Source: Haemaphysalis longicornis (Eukaryota; Arthropoda; Arachnida; Ixodida; Ixodidae). From it: a DNA stretch of 64,000 bases. The first letter of the stretch is position 1, and each line of letters opens with the position of its first letter. A model generated the notes under the pieces. It was not told the origin of the DNA. It saw nothing but the letters and a program-made list of their open reading frames with translations, and searched no databases. The position numbers were made by a program, and so were the translations under genes. Positions 35,387 through 46,332 of the stretch are shown one piece after another. The stretch lies in assembly GCA_013339765.2 (NCBI GenBank), contig CM023457.1, positions 58,813,013 through 58,877,012 on the forward strand. The letters are read 5' to 3'.

Positions 35387-37782
35387 AGTGCAAGCCCAGT
35401 GGCCAGGTGGCATGAAATAGTGTGGATGATTCATCGCACCTTTTAGTGTGTACTTTTTGCAGCAGCAGGAGTGACGCAAGCACGGAGGGGGTGGTGGTGA
35501 ATGAGGCTAGCGATAATTAAAATGAAGATAGTCATAACATTGATTATGATGATAAGGGCACCGTTGGTTGAGAATTCCTACCGAATGCGCTCCAGCTTAA
35601 TACGGCTTCCCCAGGACGTATTTTGGCGCTGGGGCGTCGTTTACAATGGCCGCGCGTCAGCTTATTATGCGCGTTTGACTTTCCCGTAACTCTCCTCTTA
35701 TCAGTTTTAGCGAGCCCAGCATCGGTGTCGAGGTCCACATGTGCCAGGGGAGGAATTATGCCATTTTAAAAAGGTTTGTGTCGCACCTGTTTGTAAGCGT
35801 GAAGTAGTTCCGTTTGCAAGACCTGTGACTAGCAAATCTTGTTTGTCTGAGGTCACATTCACGTAGTCCACCTTCGGCCAATCAGGGTTCGCTTAAAGTG
35901 AGCATACTGAAAGGGACTAAACTCAGAATTCCAGCCCTGTAGTCAAGATGCGTGGCGTAGTATTAGTCAATGTTTTTTTTTTTTTGACCCACCTGCCGTA
36001 TTTTTTTTCACTCCGCGACCGTCCCTGCAAATTTAAACGTAGCAGTTGTCGCTCATCTGCATCTGCCCGGTCGTTAATTCCAAAATACCATAGCCGAGTG
36101 TAATAATCTGACATCACGCATCGACCGTAAAAAAGACACCACGAATATCCAGGAACTCATTCAAGCGGCTGACAACATCTAACACTTTGCTCGCTCTTTT
36201 TCTCTACCTTTTTTTTTCTTCTGAAGTGTACACTGAACATTTGTGCTCAGTATTTTTTGATGTTATAGGTTGTACATCGCATCCGTGTTGCACTTTGAAG
36301 CATTTCTTCCGTATTCTTGTGTATTTTTCCACTGTCATTGCCAACTGTATTTAGCACAGTTAGGTATTTTTCAAGCTTAGAGTGTGTATTTATTTCCATT
36401 TTTTGTTTTAACCTTCTTGTTTTGTTTTTCATATTTTATCTTTTTCATTGCGCTAATGACATAGTCTTTTGTAGATGTAGCCCTCTAATGAAATGTCCTC
36501 TCACGGCGGCCATTAGGGGTATTGTGAATAACTAAACAAAAATATATTGACTAATTAACCCAAAGCTGGTTTTGAACAAAGAATACATATTAAATTCGAT
36601 GTTCGCAAATTCCTCCCACGTTCGCCTGCAGCCTTTTGTAGAGTTGCGATGTCCTGTGGAATGTGAAACTGATGCTGCGAGTAACTTAAAATGTCACCGT
36701 CCTCATTCTCTCGATGCCCGCTTCAACCCGAAGGCCTCCCCAATCGAGTTACAATTTTTCCTGCATTCATCCTTGACTCCCGAGTTTTCGTATGTCACCA
36801 CTCATCAGCGTACAAGGTTATTCTGCCTTCCTGTAATTTTTAATGCAGTCTGTTGCTAGCCGTTCCAGTACTTGAGCGGTGTGCTTCTAGTCGGTCCAAG
36901 ATATGAGATGTGTGCCTCAGCTTCACTGCTTTTTTTTTGTTCTCCTATTCCCGGCGACGGCCCCTTCCTCCCATATTGACAAGCGTACACCCCCCTGCCT
37001 TCCTTCTACGGCTATCTGGGTCGAGACAAGTTTTGTTTCAAGCAGGGTGCCGAACTGTGCCTGAACTGGAAAGAATACCAAAACCGAACAGGAATTTTTA
37101 GCGTGCCGCACCAAAACTGAGCTAAACCGAAGAAATAACTAGCAGTCACCTGTTCTGGACGTAACGGTTCGACCATGCGCTGGCGATAATGCCTGCCCAA
37201 AATCATTTGGGTAACTCTCTTTCACGTACCATCAACATAGCAATAGCTCCCGCATTTTCCCTTATATAGATAGATCCTTTTTTGTTATACATAGGTCAGC
37301 AATACTTTCAAAAAGAGGCGGCACCAGCCCTGTGCCAACTTTTCGATAAGTCGTCTGTGGAAACTTAGGCATACGCTATGGCTTCCCCTTGATAAGTCTT
37401 GTTTTTTTTTTTTTTTTTTGAAGACCATATTTGAAGTTTCATCGTCCAATACATGAATAGATCATTTCATAACTGTTGTAACGGATGGTTTGCGCGAAAA
37501 GGAAAAGAGAGATCGAAACAATCCCTACATCACTTTCCTTTTGGTCGTTCGATGCTGTGTTCGATAGTGTGCACGCGGCGCGGTATGCTGGCTTCAACAT
37601 CGATCGGAGACCTGTTCCAACTGTCGTTGCCAGGCGTCCCCCAAGGTGGTGTGCGTGATGCAAGTTCTAGATGCGCCGCGCGGAGAGCGAACGGGCTGTT
37701 GTACCGTTATCACCCGGCTATTGTACGTTGGTATCTCAAGCTCGGAGGCCCATAGCAACCGAAAGTACGGATAACACGACCG
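35387..37782. other. No recognisable gene
   Basis: At 36113-36176 a plus frame reads IDRKKDTTNIQELIQAADNI and stops, followed by T-rich sequence. This could be the end of an old retroelement frame, but it is too short to call. The other frames are unremarkable. Confidence 0.35.
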
Positions 37783-37845
<63 letters not shown>

Positions 37846-38037
37846 AAATAAGAGAAAGAAAGAAGAAGAAAGAAAAGAAGAGAAAGAAAGAAGAAGGAAG
37901 GAAAGGAAGAAAGGAAGAAGGAAGGAAGGAAGACAGAGAGAAAGAAAGAAAGGAAGAAAGAAAGAAAGAAGGAAGCAAGAAAGCAGGAAAGGAAGGAAGG
38001 AAAGGAAGAAGGAAGGAAGGAAGGAAGGAAGGAAGGA
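37783..38037. repeat. (GAAA)n/(GGAA)n compound microsatellite
   Basis: A purine-only tract of about 255 bp: pure GAAA at the left, mixed AGAAG in the middle, AAGG at the right. The 245- and 191-codon Ser/Phe/Leu frames on the minus strand across it are artefacts. Confidence 0.97.
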
Positions 38038-38221
38038 GCAGTACAGGAAAGGCAGGGAGGTTAACCAGGGAGCTGTCTCGTTGGCTACCCTCCACATAGG
38101 GATGGGCATATGGGAATTGAAAGGCAAAGAAAGGACCGCGGTACATACTAAAAGAAGGAAAAGGAGGACGGGAATTACAAAAACACAAGGCGTGGCTATG
38201 GTAGGTACAAGGATAACAGCA

Positions 38222-38225
<4 letters not shown>

Positions 38226-38271
<46 letters not shown>
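38226..38271. repeat. (CA)n microsatellite
   Basis: About 23 CA units. Confidence 0.98.
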
Positions 38272-38274
<3 letters not shown>

Positions 38275-39643
38275 CGAGAAAATGCATAAAACAAAGCAGA
38301 TAAACCCACAAAATTGGCGAACGAAGGACACTGCCCGCTAGTGACGTCCATACAACCGTTCAAATCGGCATGTATCCTTCAAAAAGCGAAGTAAAGCTTT
38401 TGTAGCCTTTGGAGAGTTCGCCGGGCGACGCCAATGTTGTTGGTGGACGGTTCGCTCGGTGCGTTACTAAGCCAGCTTACTGCAACAGGTTTCGACAGCT
38501 GAGACATGTGGTTATAGGTCACTCCCCTACCTTCGTAAATATAAGGAAGCGAAGGCGAAAGCAGGTTGTAGCCGATTAGATACGGTACAATGGGGTACAT
38601 TTCGAAAGGAAATTGCATCCCACAGGGGGTCGGACAGTCTTGTCAAAGCCGAGCGTCCTGCGTCATTTCGACATGTTCATCCTTTGTCGCATTGGTTCCA
38701 CCGCCTGCATACTTTCTTTAGTTGTACTTGTCTCCATGTATATGCCTGAGAGCGACCTCGCGGGTTTCTGTAAAGCGACGAGCGGGTAGGCAGAGTGTTT
38801 CTGATGGCTCAAAACTTTTTATCGAAGTGGTGTGGGGCATACAGTATGTGTGCATCCGAAGAAAAAGAAACAAGCAAATTTTTGCAGAGAAATAAAAGCG
38901 GGAAGGAAATTAATACCGGTGATTGACAGCGTCGTGCCACAATGACGGCTCCGAATTTCGACGCGTTACTCGTGAATACCGTATTTGCTCGCTATCTAGT
39001 GGTCGCCTTTTCTTCTCCGTGCTTTCCGCTCTCGAACTTCGTGGTCTATACCTTACGTTCCTGAATGCTTTCCCAATTTAACTTGTATTAACAAAGAGAA
39101 ACCGGAAACAAAATAGATCGCAGTAACGGCAGCGAAAATGAAAAGTTGGATTAGTTAAATGCTTCCCTGAGCTAGGCATCTGTCCAACAGGGGCTAATTA
39201 AAAAAATCATTCGCAGTCGGGACGTTCTGTCAATTTTTCCTAGTATTCACGGTTTATCAAAGAGAAAAAATAGATGCACCTTTGTATACAAACGTCCAAC
39301 CGAGTTTGAGGGTAACGGATCGGGAGCGGTCGGGGCCCCACCTTCACCTACAAAGCCTGCGCAAACTGTTCATTCTATACGTTTTCGTAGAAAGTCGCGA
39401 AACAAGAATCGCCAGACTTCACTAAACAACCGCTCGTTCTCTCGGAACAAGAATGATGAATAGAAGCACCAGGTTTCGAAATTTTCGAGAACGCCTGCTT
39501 TCTGTGGATGGAGAAGGAAGATGGAAGAGTTTGCGGTGAGTCAAGTTCGTTCAAAAGGTGGGAACTTTTAAACCTTGTCGAGAACTTAGGTGTTAACATC
39601 AAGTACAGTCTTTGTCAAAGTTTGCTGGGCCGCACCTTCCCAG
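38272..39643. other. No recognisable gene
   Basis: Short frames only. Confidence 0.4.
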
Positions 39644-40064
39644 TCTAAAATCACAACACGAATACCGAAAAAACCTAACAAGAATTCTTGTCGTACGACA
39701 AAAACTTTGTTGTGGCAACAGAAGTCCTGTTGTTACGACAAAGCCATCTGTTGTTACGACACACATTTCTGTTTTAACGACAAAGTCAGTTTTATAAACG
39801 ACAAACATCCCTGTAGTCACAACAGAACTGCCATTTAAGCTACTCTTCAAAACGGGCAATAACATTCAAGCCATGTGCAACTACTGAGGGAACATCAGGA
39901 TCACGACAGGACAATAATTCGGCACGACGAAACATCAAAATCCGGACATGAATATGACACACGACAGAACATCAGATCACGGCACGACAAGAATACAACA
40001 AGACGACAATACGACAAGCGAAAATACGACTAACTACAGAAACTTTTCTTGTCGTCATTTTAGA
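39644..40064. mobile_element. MITE family with ACGACAAA subrepeats, copy 2
   Basis: This 421-bp copy has imperfect terminal inverted repeats: TCTAAAATCACAACACGAA against TCTAAAATGACGACAAGAA, 19 bp with three mismatches. It is collinear with 16127-16540. No convincing target duplication is visible on either side, so the superfamily is unassigned. Non-coding. Confidence 0.85.
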
Positions 40065-41329
40065 TTGGGTTAGGCTTATGGACCACAAACAATTCAAAGC
40101 CAAACCAAACGTTCAACACTGACCAGAATATTTTATGACAGTAAGAAAGACAGGCATTTTCTTCAGCTTCCCGGCATAAAACGTCCCAGCCTCACTTGAG
40201 AGGTAAGCTAGGTACTAAGAATTCTTGTGGCCTATGCCTTTCTTCCATGGCCTAGAAAATTTTTACAACGACCGTACACCCAGTTAACCTTTCTCAGTCG
40301 ATCGCCTTCAATATGAATAGCTTTGAAAACCCCCACATGACTTCACGATAGTAGCACCGTGAATAAGCAATCTTCTACCAAACCGCCAGATGCACCCTTT
40401 TTCTGAGCCAAAGCAGGCCGCCGGGCGACCTTTAGCGGTAGCCGGACTCCGAGCGGGCGAAACCAACAGCCCTGCCTCCACCGTTAAAATAAAAGACGAA
40501 ATCCAAAAATCGTCGAACAGCAGAGGTGCCTGTAACTGAGAAGTGTAAACACACTGCAGTCGTAAACAACAACAACAACAAAACTAGCGTCGCTCTTGGT
40601 TGTATACTGCACTCGAACATCAAGACGGCGTTCATGTATCTTGAGGACTTCAAAGGATCCTGTTTCTTAAACAACAAACAAACAAGAAGATACAGATGCT
40701 GGAACATTTCACCACCGCGGGCTTCCTGGTGTTTGAGAGTACAGCAGCGCTGTCTGTGTTCATACTACGGCTACAACATATACAAGGAGATACATAATAT
40801 ACCCACATTTTTCCAGTGCACTCGCTCTAGAAAAAAACAGGAAAAGACGGGAACACAGTAAAGAGAGCGAGCGGCGAGAGCGAAGAAGAAAAAAAGTGAA
40901 ATGGGGATTTTCGAGGCGCGCTTGAAGCGTAGGCCGCGCTGACCTTTACGCGCGTATGCTACTCGGCGAAGGCTGGCTTTTCCGCAGTGACGCGTACCGT
41001 GCGCGCGGATCTCCGAGCGGGCGCCGCCGGTGACGCAGTAGCGGAGGCGGGCGAGCTCGTCCATATGCGATGACACAGAAACCGTTATAAGTTTTCGCGT
41101 GGGCTGAGGTGTGGTACCTGAGCTCGAATGTTTGGATACTCGCTAATGTGCGCGAGCTTCATGATCGCGACCTTCGCGTAACGTTCGCATCATCGGGTAA
41201 TTTCCCCGTTCCTTTACGTGGATGCTCTCTGTGGCTAGTTTCCGAAATTATTGCGTCCGTGGACATAGTCTCGTCGGGGAATAATTTTGAGTCTTGCGGC
41301 AAAGTCAACTTTCTGGTGAATGATGTGTA
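40065..41329. other. No recognisable gene
   Basis: An AAC run near 40568; frames of up to 111 codons without domains. Confidence 0.4.
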
Positions 41330-41660
41330 GCTCTCAGTGTAATGTAGGTATCTTGAACACTCTACCATTATACCGAGTTTCAGTACTTGTCGTGGGTGCA
41401 CATGGTTCACAGTGAATTACCGGCTGCTATCAATGCATGGCCGCATACGGAGGGAGTATGGTTACAGAAAACGGACGTAAGTCTTGTTTAATCGAAACTA
41501 CGTCGCAACTGAGTACGTGAAAATTAGCCTCTAAGAAAGCTATTTTTTACGCCGAGCTCCATTTACTTGTCATAATATGTTAGCTGATAGCGAAGCTGGG
41601 AACTGTACACTACCGAATTGCCGTCTGCTGTCAATACACGGGCTCCCCACGGGATAGAAA
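41330..41660. repeat. Possible diverged tandem, ~180-200-bp unit
   Basis: ATACCGAGTTTCAGTACTTGTC (41370) and ACGCCGAGCTCCATTTACTTGTC (41550) correspond. So do AATTACCGGCTGCTATCAAT (41415) and AATTGCCGTCTGCTGTCAAT (41617). Spacing differs (180 and 202 bp), so indels are needed. Only two units. Confidence 0.4.
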
Positions 41661-42151
41661 TATACAGCGCCATGTTTGTCTTCTGACACAAAACTCGACT
41701 GCTTTCAAGTTTCATTACTGAGTAATCATAAGGTCCGTACTGACTACCATAACCAAATGACAGAAAACTAAATATGTGCGCGTATGTTAACCACGTGTGT
41801 GATGACATAACTTATACAGCTTAGCTGGCCATGCACCTTCACGGAGCGGAACGGATCCCTCTTATTTTTATAGGAAGGTAGACACAGCGGAAATTAAAAA
41901 AAAAAAAAAAAAAAACTTTTTTTTTGTGTGTGTGTTTTTTTTTTGAGGGAGCGACGTCAAGTAGAGCGCGGGTATACAATTAAAGAAGAAATACGGGCCT
42001 CGTCCATAACGCCGAAGCTACCCCAGTCGGCGCCTGATTTTTCTGCGCACGCAGTTCGTGTCGGGCCGTATCGATCAATGGGTTGCTCTGTTTACGCGCC
42101 GCGATTTGTGCGTCACGTACCGCGCGGTCTCTCGCGAGACGCATGCATTTT
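41661..42151. other. No recognisable gene
   Basis: A and T homopolymers near 41898-41942; nothing coding. Confidence 0.4.
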
Positions 42152-42473
42152 GTAGCGTGAGCTACACTGGCCAAAGCTTAGCAGTTTCGCGTCGCTCCTG
42201 GACAGCCGAGCTGCGCATGCGCGAGGAGCAGTGACGTCTCACGACGCACAGCTGGCACGCCGGCGCCGCCGCCGCCGCGACTGGATTGGATTGGGCTCAA
42301 TTGGACTGGATTGGATTGGATTGGATTGGATTGGAAATCGTTTTACAAGCAGTAATCATGATAATCAGCTAATCCTATACAACCAGGAAGCCTAAGAATA
42401 ACCAGGTTAATCTAAGCTCACACTACGTATATCATGGCATAGACGAGCTAAGGCACTGCTAATTTTTTTCTCA
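42152..42473 (+). repeat. GGATT-tract repeat family, most complete copy
   Basis: About 322 bp. The head is GTAGCGTGAGCTAC (itself an inverted repeat, GTAGC/GCTAC). It is followed by CTGCGCATGCGCGAGGAGCA, a CCG-rich string, a (GGATT)n tract, GGAAATCGTTTTACAAGCAG, TAAGAATAACC and CTACGTATATCATGGCATAG, with a T-rich end. I see no tRNA-like A/B box, so it is not an obvious SINE. The tail AGCTTACGCTAC seen in copies A and B is the complement of the head. Confidence 0.8.
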
Positions 42474-42519
42474 TGTCAGAGTCCGATTGTCTACAGCTAC
42501 TGTTAACCGGGGCGTTAAC

Positions 42520-42725
42520 CCCCAGAGTGTTACATGAGCCAGGAAGGAGCGGAGGTAGCACACGTGCTATGGGGATGTTCGCAGGCTGCCACACTAGGTC
42601 GCAATGTTAGCAACAGTGAGCAGGGCAAGACCGCACTGCGTAGTTCCAACCCGGAGGATCAACTCTGGGCCGCCCAACTGACCGAAAACTCTGTCACAGC
42701 CCAGGGGCTTCTGGCCGACGCGTAG
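42520..42725 (+). pseudogene. LINE ORF2 C-terminal remnant
   Basis: The frame reads CYMSQEGAEVAHVLWGC, then a diverged stretch, then NPEDQLWAAQLTENSVTAQG LLADA and a stop at 42723-42725. C..C....HVLWGC followed by ...DP..QLWAV..AE..A.AQGLLA is the usual end of one tick LINE ORF2 family: a CCHC-like zinc element, then a helical tail. The upstream side is cut by, or lies against, the GGATT-tract repeat that ends at 42473. No reverse transcriptase remains. Family named only as non-LTR. Confidence 0.7.
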
Positions 42726-43061
42726 GAACTCCAGTTGGCACCTAAATTAGGTTTTATTTTCTTCCCTTTCTCATGGGCGATGGTGACAACAGCGGGAAAA
42801 ACAGGATTCATTCCGTGTTAGCTTGCAAAATGAAACGCTGAAAGGAAATTATGAACTTGATCCAAAAGAAGTCATGATCCAATTTTAGCCTCAGCTTACA
42901 ATACGACTGGCCCAGAAACAAAGCTTTTTGATTATTCCACCTATTCAGTTGAACCTCCTGAGCTATGCCGCGGTTTTGGAAATTCGTCTTCCACATTCGT
43001 AATTTTAGATTAGAGTTTCATTCTATGTCGACCATCGAAATTCGCAGTCATTCTTTTTATT
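42726..43061. other. Probable LINE 3' UTR and spacer
   Basis: Sequence following the LINE stop; no clear tail. Nothing else recognised. Confidence 0.35.
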
Positions 43062-43492
43062 AGGGGCGAAGCCCGTTAGGAGCTCGGGCTGTCGGTGTCT
43101 CATGTCGTCGTTTCGTCGTCGTAGCGTCATGTAGTCACGGCACCAAAACACCGGGACACTCGTTTTTCAACGCCTCGCGCTAGAACGTTTCATATCCATT
43201 GTAAAAAACGCGAACTAAAAGAACACACACCGGGACACTCGTTTTCCAAGGCCTCGCGCTAGAACGCTACGTTTCCGTGGGAAAAACGCGTACTAAAATA
43301 ACACAACGGGCCACTCGTTTTCCTAAGCCTCGCGCTAGAACGCTTCGTGCTTCATGGAAAGCTGTATTCATTTACCCCCAACGGTTTCATCTCCGTGGGC
43401 AAAAGCGCCAAGGCGCGAAGAATACACTCATACACTGGCTGCTTCGCTCCTGCCCAGGTTTCACGTTAGTGGAGATGGCCGAGGATATTGTA
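43062..43492 (+). repeat. Dispersed repeat, GCGAAGC module, copy 2
   Basis: Starts at GGGGCGAAGCCC and ends at CCAGGTTTCACGTTAGTGGA. The CCGGGACACTCG...CGCCTCGCGCTAGAACG unit is present three times, at about 43151, 43230 and 43306, with 76-79-bp spacing. This is a minisatellite within a dispersed repeat. The other copies have one (2860-3286) and two (62898-63240). Confidence 0.9.
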
Positions 43493-44529
43493 GTGTGCTG
43501 TCAAGGTAAGCAGCTCTAGCAATGTCGCCCAGTCTGTTTTAAGTGTACGCCGCGGCACCAAGCTGTTTCCTCCAGAAAACCCCAAATCAATAGGCGCCAC
43601 AGCAACAAACCCGGAAGGATTTCACACTTCGCGGAAACGGCCCCCACGAACGCCGTGTACAGTGCGCAACACCCTTGTCTATAACACTCAGTTCAACTTC
43701 AACTAGTTACCTCTCAAAACTGCGGACACAAACTTCTCACAAAAAAAAGTTGAGGTCAAAAGACATGTCCAATACTTCAGATTGAGCAATAGTTCTCTTC
43801 AAATTCTTTTCGGCCGAGGCAAATAAGGCTATAAGTACGAAGCCTGTGTTATAGACAAGCGTGTTGCCCTCTTTGCACGAGCGACCGGTTCCACCCACTT
43901 CTATCCTTTCCTGTTAGCGTCACTAAATAAGCTACGCTTAAGAGTACCGCCACTTCGTGCAACCAGAAGCGTCTGGGGGCCATTTTGTTTCTGGCTTGCT
44001 GTGTTGTCATCTCTCCCAATGAAACCGCCGCCGGTTGTGACGGGCAGAGTGTGACCGGCCCTCGCTCTAGCGTCCGCGCAGCAGAAAGAGAGAGAAAGAA
44101 AGAGAGAGTACAGGCGCTCAGAAACAAAATGGCTGCGTCTAAATGTAAACAAATATCACGTGGTGCCGACCGACCAATGAAAATTCTGGCGGCACATAAG
44201 AATCAGAGAAAAGAGTGCCGATACTCTGACGCTATTCGCAGTCCCAGTCTTCCCCGCTGTCTCGGCAGGCTGGCGCCGCGGTCTGACCCAGTGTGGGCAG
44301 CGGCTCGCTCAGTTCCTGGACGCGCACATCCGGCTGACCTTTCGAGAAATGTCGCCGATCAATGGCGCACTCCTTCCTTCGCGTGGGTTTCCCGCGAACA
44401 CAACGTCGGCGGGCTCTCCCGGGTTTTCCCTCTCGAAACGCTCGCTGGCGCGGGTTTTTGCCCTTACTCCCGTGTTTGTCCCCATTTTTCCCTCCACCTT
44501 TTTTTTTACAGCGAAGCTGTCTTGCGCTT
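43493..44529. other. No recognisable gene
   Basis: A 207-codon plus frame (43985-44608) runs into the inverted repeat of the next element and has no domain, so I do not call it. TTTACAGCGAAGCTGTC near 44508 also occurs at 2098 and, with changes, at 63097. Confidence 0.4.
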
Positions 44530-44739
44530 GTTTCTGGCGGGATACGGCCCGTTCGTTACGTGGCGTTTCGTCATTAGCCGGTTAGTAATAGGCCGTTTGG
44601 TCACATAGGATCATTCGTAATAGGCCGGTTCGACAAATGGGAAAGTTCGTCACCGATGCACAAAATGAATGTCCATGTTTTTTTTTTTTTTGAACTCACT
44701 GTGGGTCTCACCGAAGCAGGTGAGATGGTTCGACTCAAA

Positions 44740-45261
44740 AAGACGAGCGAGGCACAAGTTTTCTTTCTTCTCTCTTTTTGGTCGTACCGGTTAAAAAAGT
44801 TTAAAGCCGCAACTAACGTCAATGTCGTGTTTTCGGCACCCCTGAAGCTTGGATACTTGTGCAAAAAGAGCTACTGTAAAGACAAAAAACCACCTTGTGA
44901 AGTCGAGCACAGGGTTAGGTTTGTTGACTGCGCTACGTGTGTAGTCTATGTGATTCCGATACACTGCAAAAAGATTTACGTAGGGCAAACGGGGAGGTGT
45001 ATCAACGACCGACTACGCGAACATGCCAACAATGTAAAAAATGCCAACTCAGGCCATTTGGCAATCCACTGTCGGGATTGCGAATGTACCCCCATGTTTG
45101 ATAAGTGTTATATTATAGCGATGAACAGGAAACAAACGACCCGCGAGATCATTGAGGCCAATGAAATTGCACGTGCAGGGGACTGCTGTGTAAGCACTCT
45201 CTCCCTCGCACTTCCAGAAAAGGAGATGCACTTCCTTGGGCAAGACAACGGTTTGTCGTGA
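44740..45261 (+). pseudogene. Penelope-like element: RT end plus GIY-YIG endonuclease
   Basis: The open frame (from 44656; true start unknown) gives 201 residues. Residues 44-70 (YRLKKFKAATNVNVVFSAP) match the end of the Penelope-like RT/linker, typically RLK..A...V.VVFSAP.KL..LC. Then come cysteines (81, 92, 95, 104) of the linker zinc motif. The GIY-YIG nuclease follows: VVY at 96-98, YVG at 108-110, QTGRCINDRLREH at 111-123 with the catalytic Arg 119, H134 and H138, and REIIEANE at 163-170 carrying the candidate metal-binding Glu. The stop at 45259-45261 is in the normal place. The nuclease signature residues look intact, but the reverse transcriptase core is gone. GIY-YIG makes the nick for target-primed insertion in these elements. 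Confidence 0.9.
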
Positions 45262-45387
45262 AACCGCAATCGCAGTGGCACGTGCCCTAAGATTGTGGTA
45301 ATGCACAGAGGGGAGGAGGTGTTTGTTCCTTGTTCTTTGGATGAGTGTGTATGAGAGAGAGTGGGCAGTATAAATTTGTGACTTCTT

Positions 45388-45393
45388 AATAAA
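45388..45393 (+). terminator. Poly(A) signal of the Penelope-like element
   Basis: AATAAA lies 127 bp beyond the endonuclease stop, in the string CTTCTTAATAAAGTTTGTTG. This resembles the ends of other tick Penelope-like elements. The element probably ends within the next ~50 bp. Confidence 0.6.
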
Positions 45394-46332
45394 GTTTGTT
45401 GAAAGTGCACTCTGTCTCGTGTCGTCTCTCCCCAGTCTTCGTTACTTTTTTGCGCAATTGAAGTACAGTTTGGTCGTACGTCTGGGAAACTTCAGCAAAG
45501 GATGCAAGTCATAGCAGGCAAGTAGGGTGACTTGGTTTCACCAAGAACATAGATACGAGTTCAACAACCCTAGATATAAGGGTGAGGCAGAGACATTGCC
45601 TAAGAAAGTTCTTGAAACACGGGCCACAAAAAAGAAACCGCGCCCCCCATTTCAGTGTTGTGGCCGTCTCGGGCACCCTCCATGGGAGCAGGCCCACTCG
45701 TCACAGCCGACTCGTCATGGGAAAACTGGTCAAAGCATATGGCTCTAAGTGGTTCTGTAATGGGGAAAGTGGTAGCACCGACCTTCACGTTCTTGGAAAT
45801 TTCGTCTGGAAGATCCATTTTGGGCGTGTGTCGAGAAGGTGGGGGGTGTTAATGGCTTCAACTCGGATAAGTTCTGCCAGGTTGACCCTTCCGCAGTTCG
45901 TGGGTTGGCCTTTCCTTTTGCTTTTTTGCAGGTGGTGGTTGTAATTATTTTTAACACGCTGTCTCTTTCTTGTCTTACTTCTCCTATCAAAGGAAATGTG
46001 TCACACAGGTAGGGAAAGATATTCTACAAAACCTCTTAACTCCACATTGCTGAGACAAGATTTGGAGAAAAACGCGGTTTGTGAGAACAGTGTGCGCAAA
46101 TTAGTTATAATTACACTTTTTTACTCAGAAATCATTACGCAAGATCTACAAACGATATTCAGCCATTCCTTATCAACACTTACGTCTAAAAACACACCGA
46201 AAGTTTTCTTTTACCGTTCCTGTGACGAACTTTCCTACCTATGACGAACGATCCTATGTGACCAAACGGCCTATTACGAACCGGCCTACGACAAAACGCC
46301 ATGTGACAAACGGGCCTACATCCGTTTCTGAC

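Larger units (their letters stand above)
44539..46323. mobile_element. Long-TIR element, MULE-like, enclosing a Penelope-like fragment
   Basis: The 1785-bp element has terminal inverted repeats of about 110 bp, at about 44539-44650 and 46210-46323. Both carry GGCCGTTTGGTCACATAGGA, GTAATAGGCCG, a ...GGCGTTT.GTC string and GGAAAGTTCGTCAC. They are flanked by GTTTCTGGC (44530-44538) and GTTTCTGAC (46324-46332), a candidate 9-bp target duplication with one mismatch. Long TIRs with a 9-bp duplication suggest a Mutator-like (MULE) element. Inside, a Penelope-like endonuclease fragment occupies the left half. The right half (45450-46200) has no domain I recognise. It looks like a DNA element that received or captured a retroelement. 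Confidence 0.7.

Noticed and set aside
36113..36176. LINE ORF end (IDRKKDTTNIQELIQAADNI, stop)
   Set aside because: Too short and not a pattern I can place; no upstream coding sequence in frame.
37594..38331. 245-codon minus-strand frame, the longest in the window
   Set aside because: It runs through the GAAA/GGAA purine tract and a CA tract; Ser/Phe/Leu and Cys/Val runs are repeat artefacts.
43985..44608. 207-codon plus frame
   Set aside because: No domain; the end lies in the inverted repeat of the element at 44539, so the stop is not that of a host gene.
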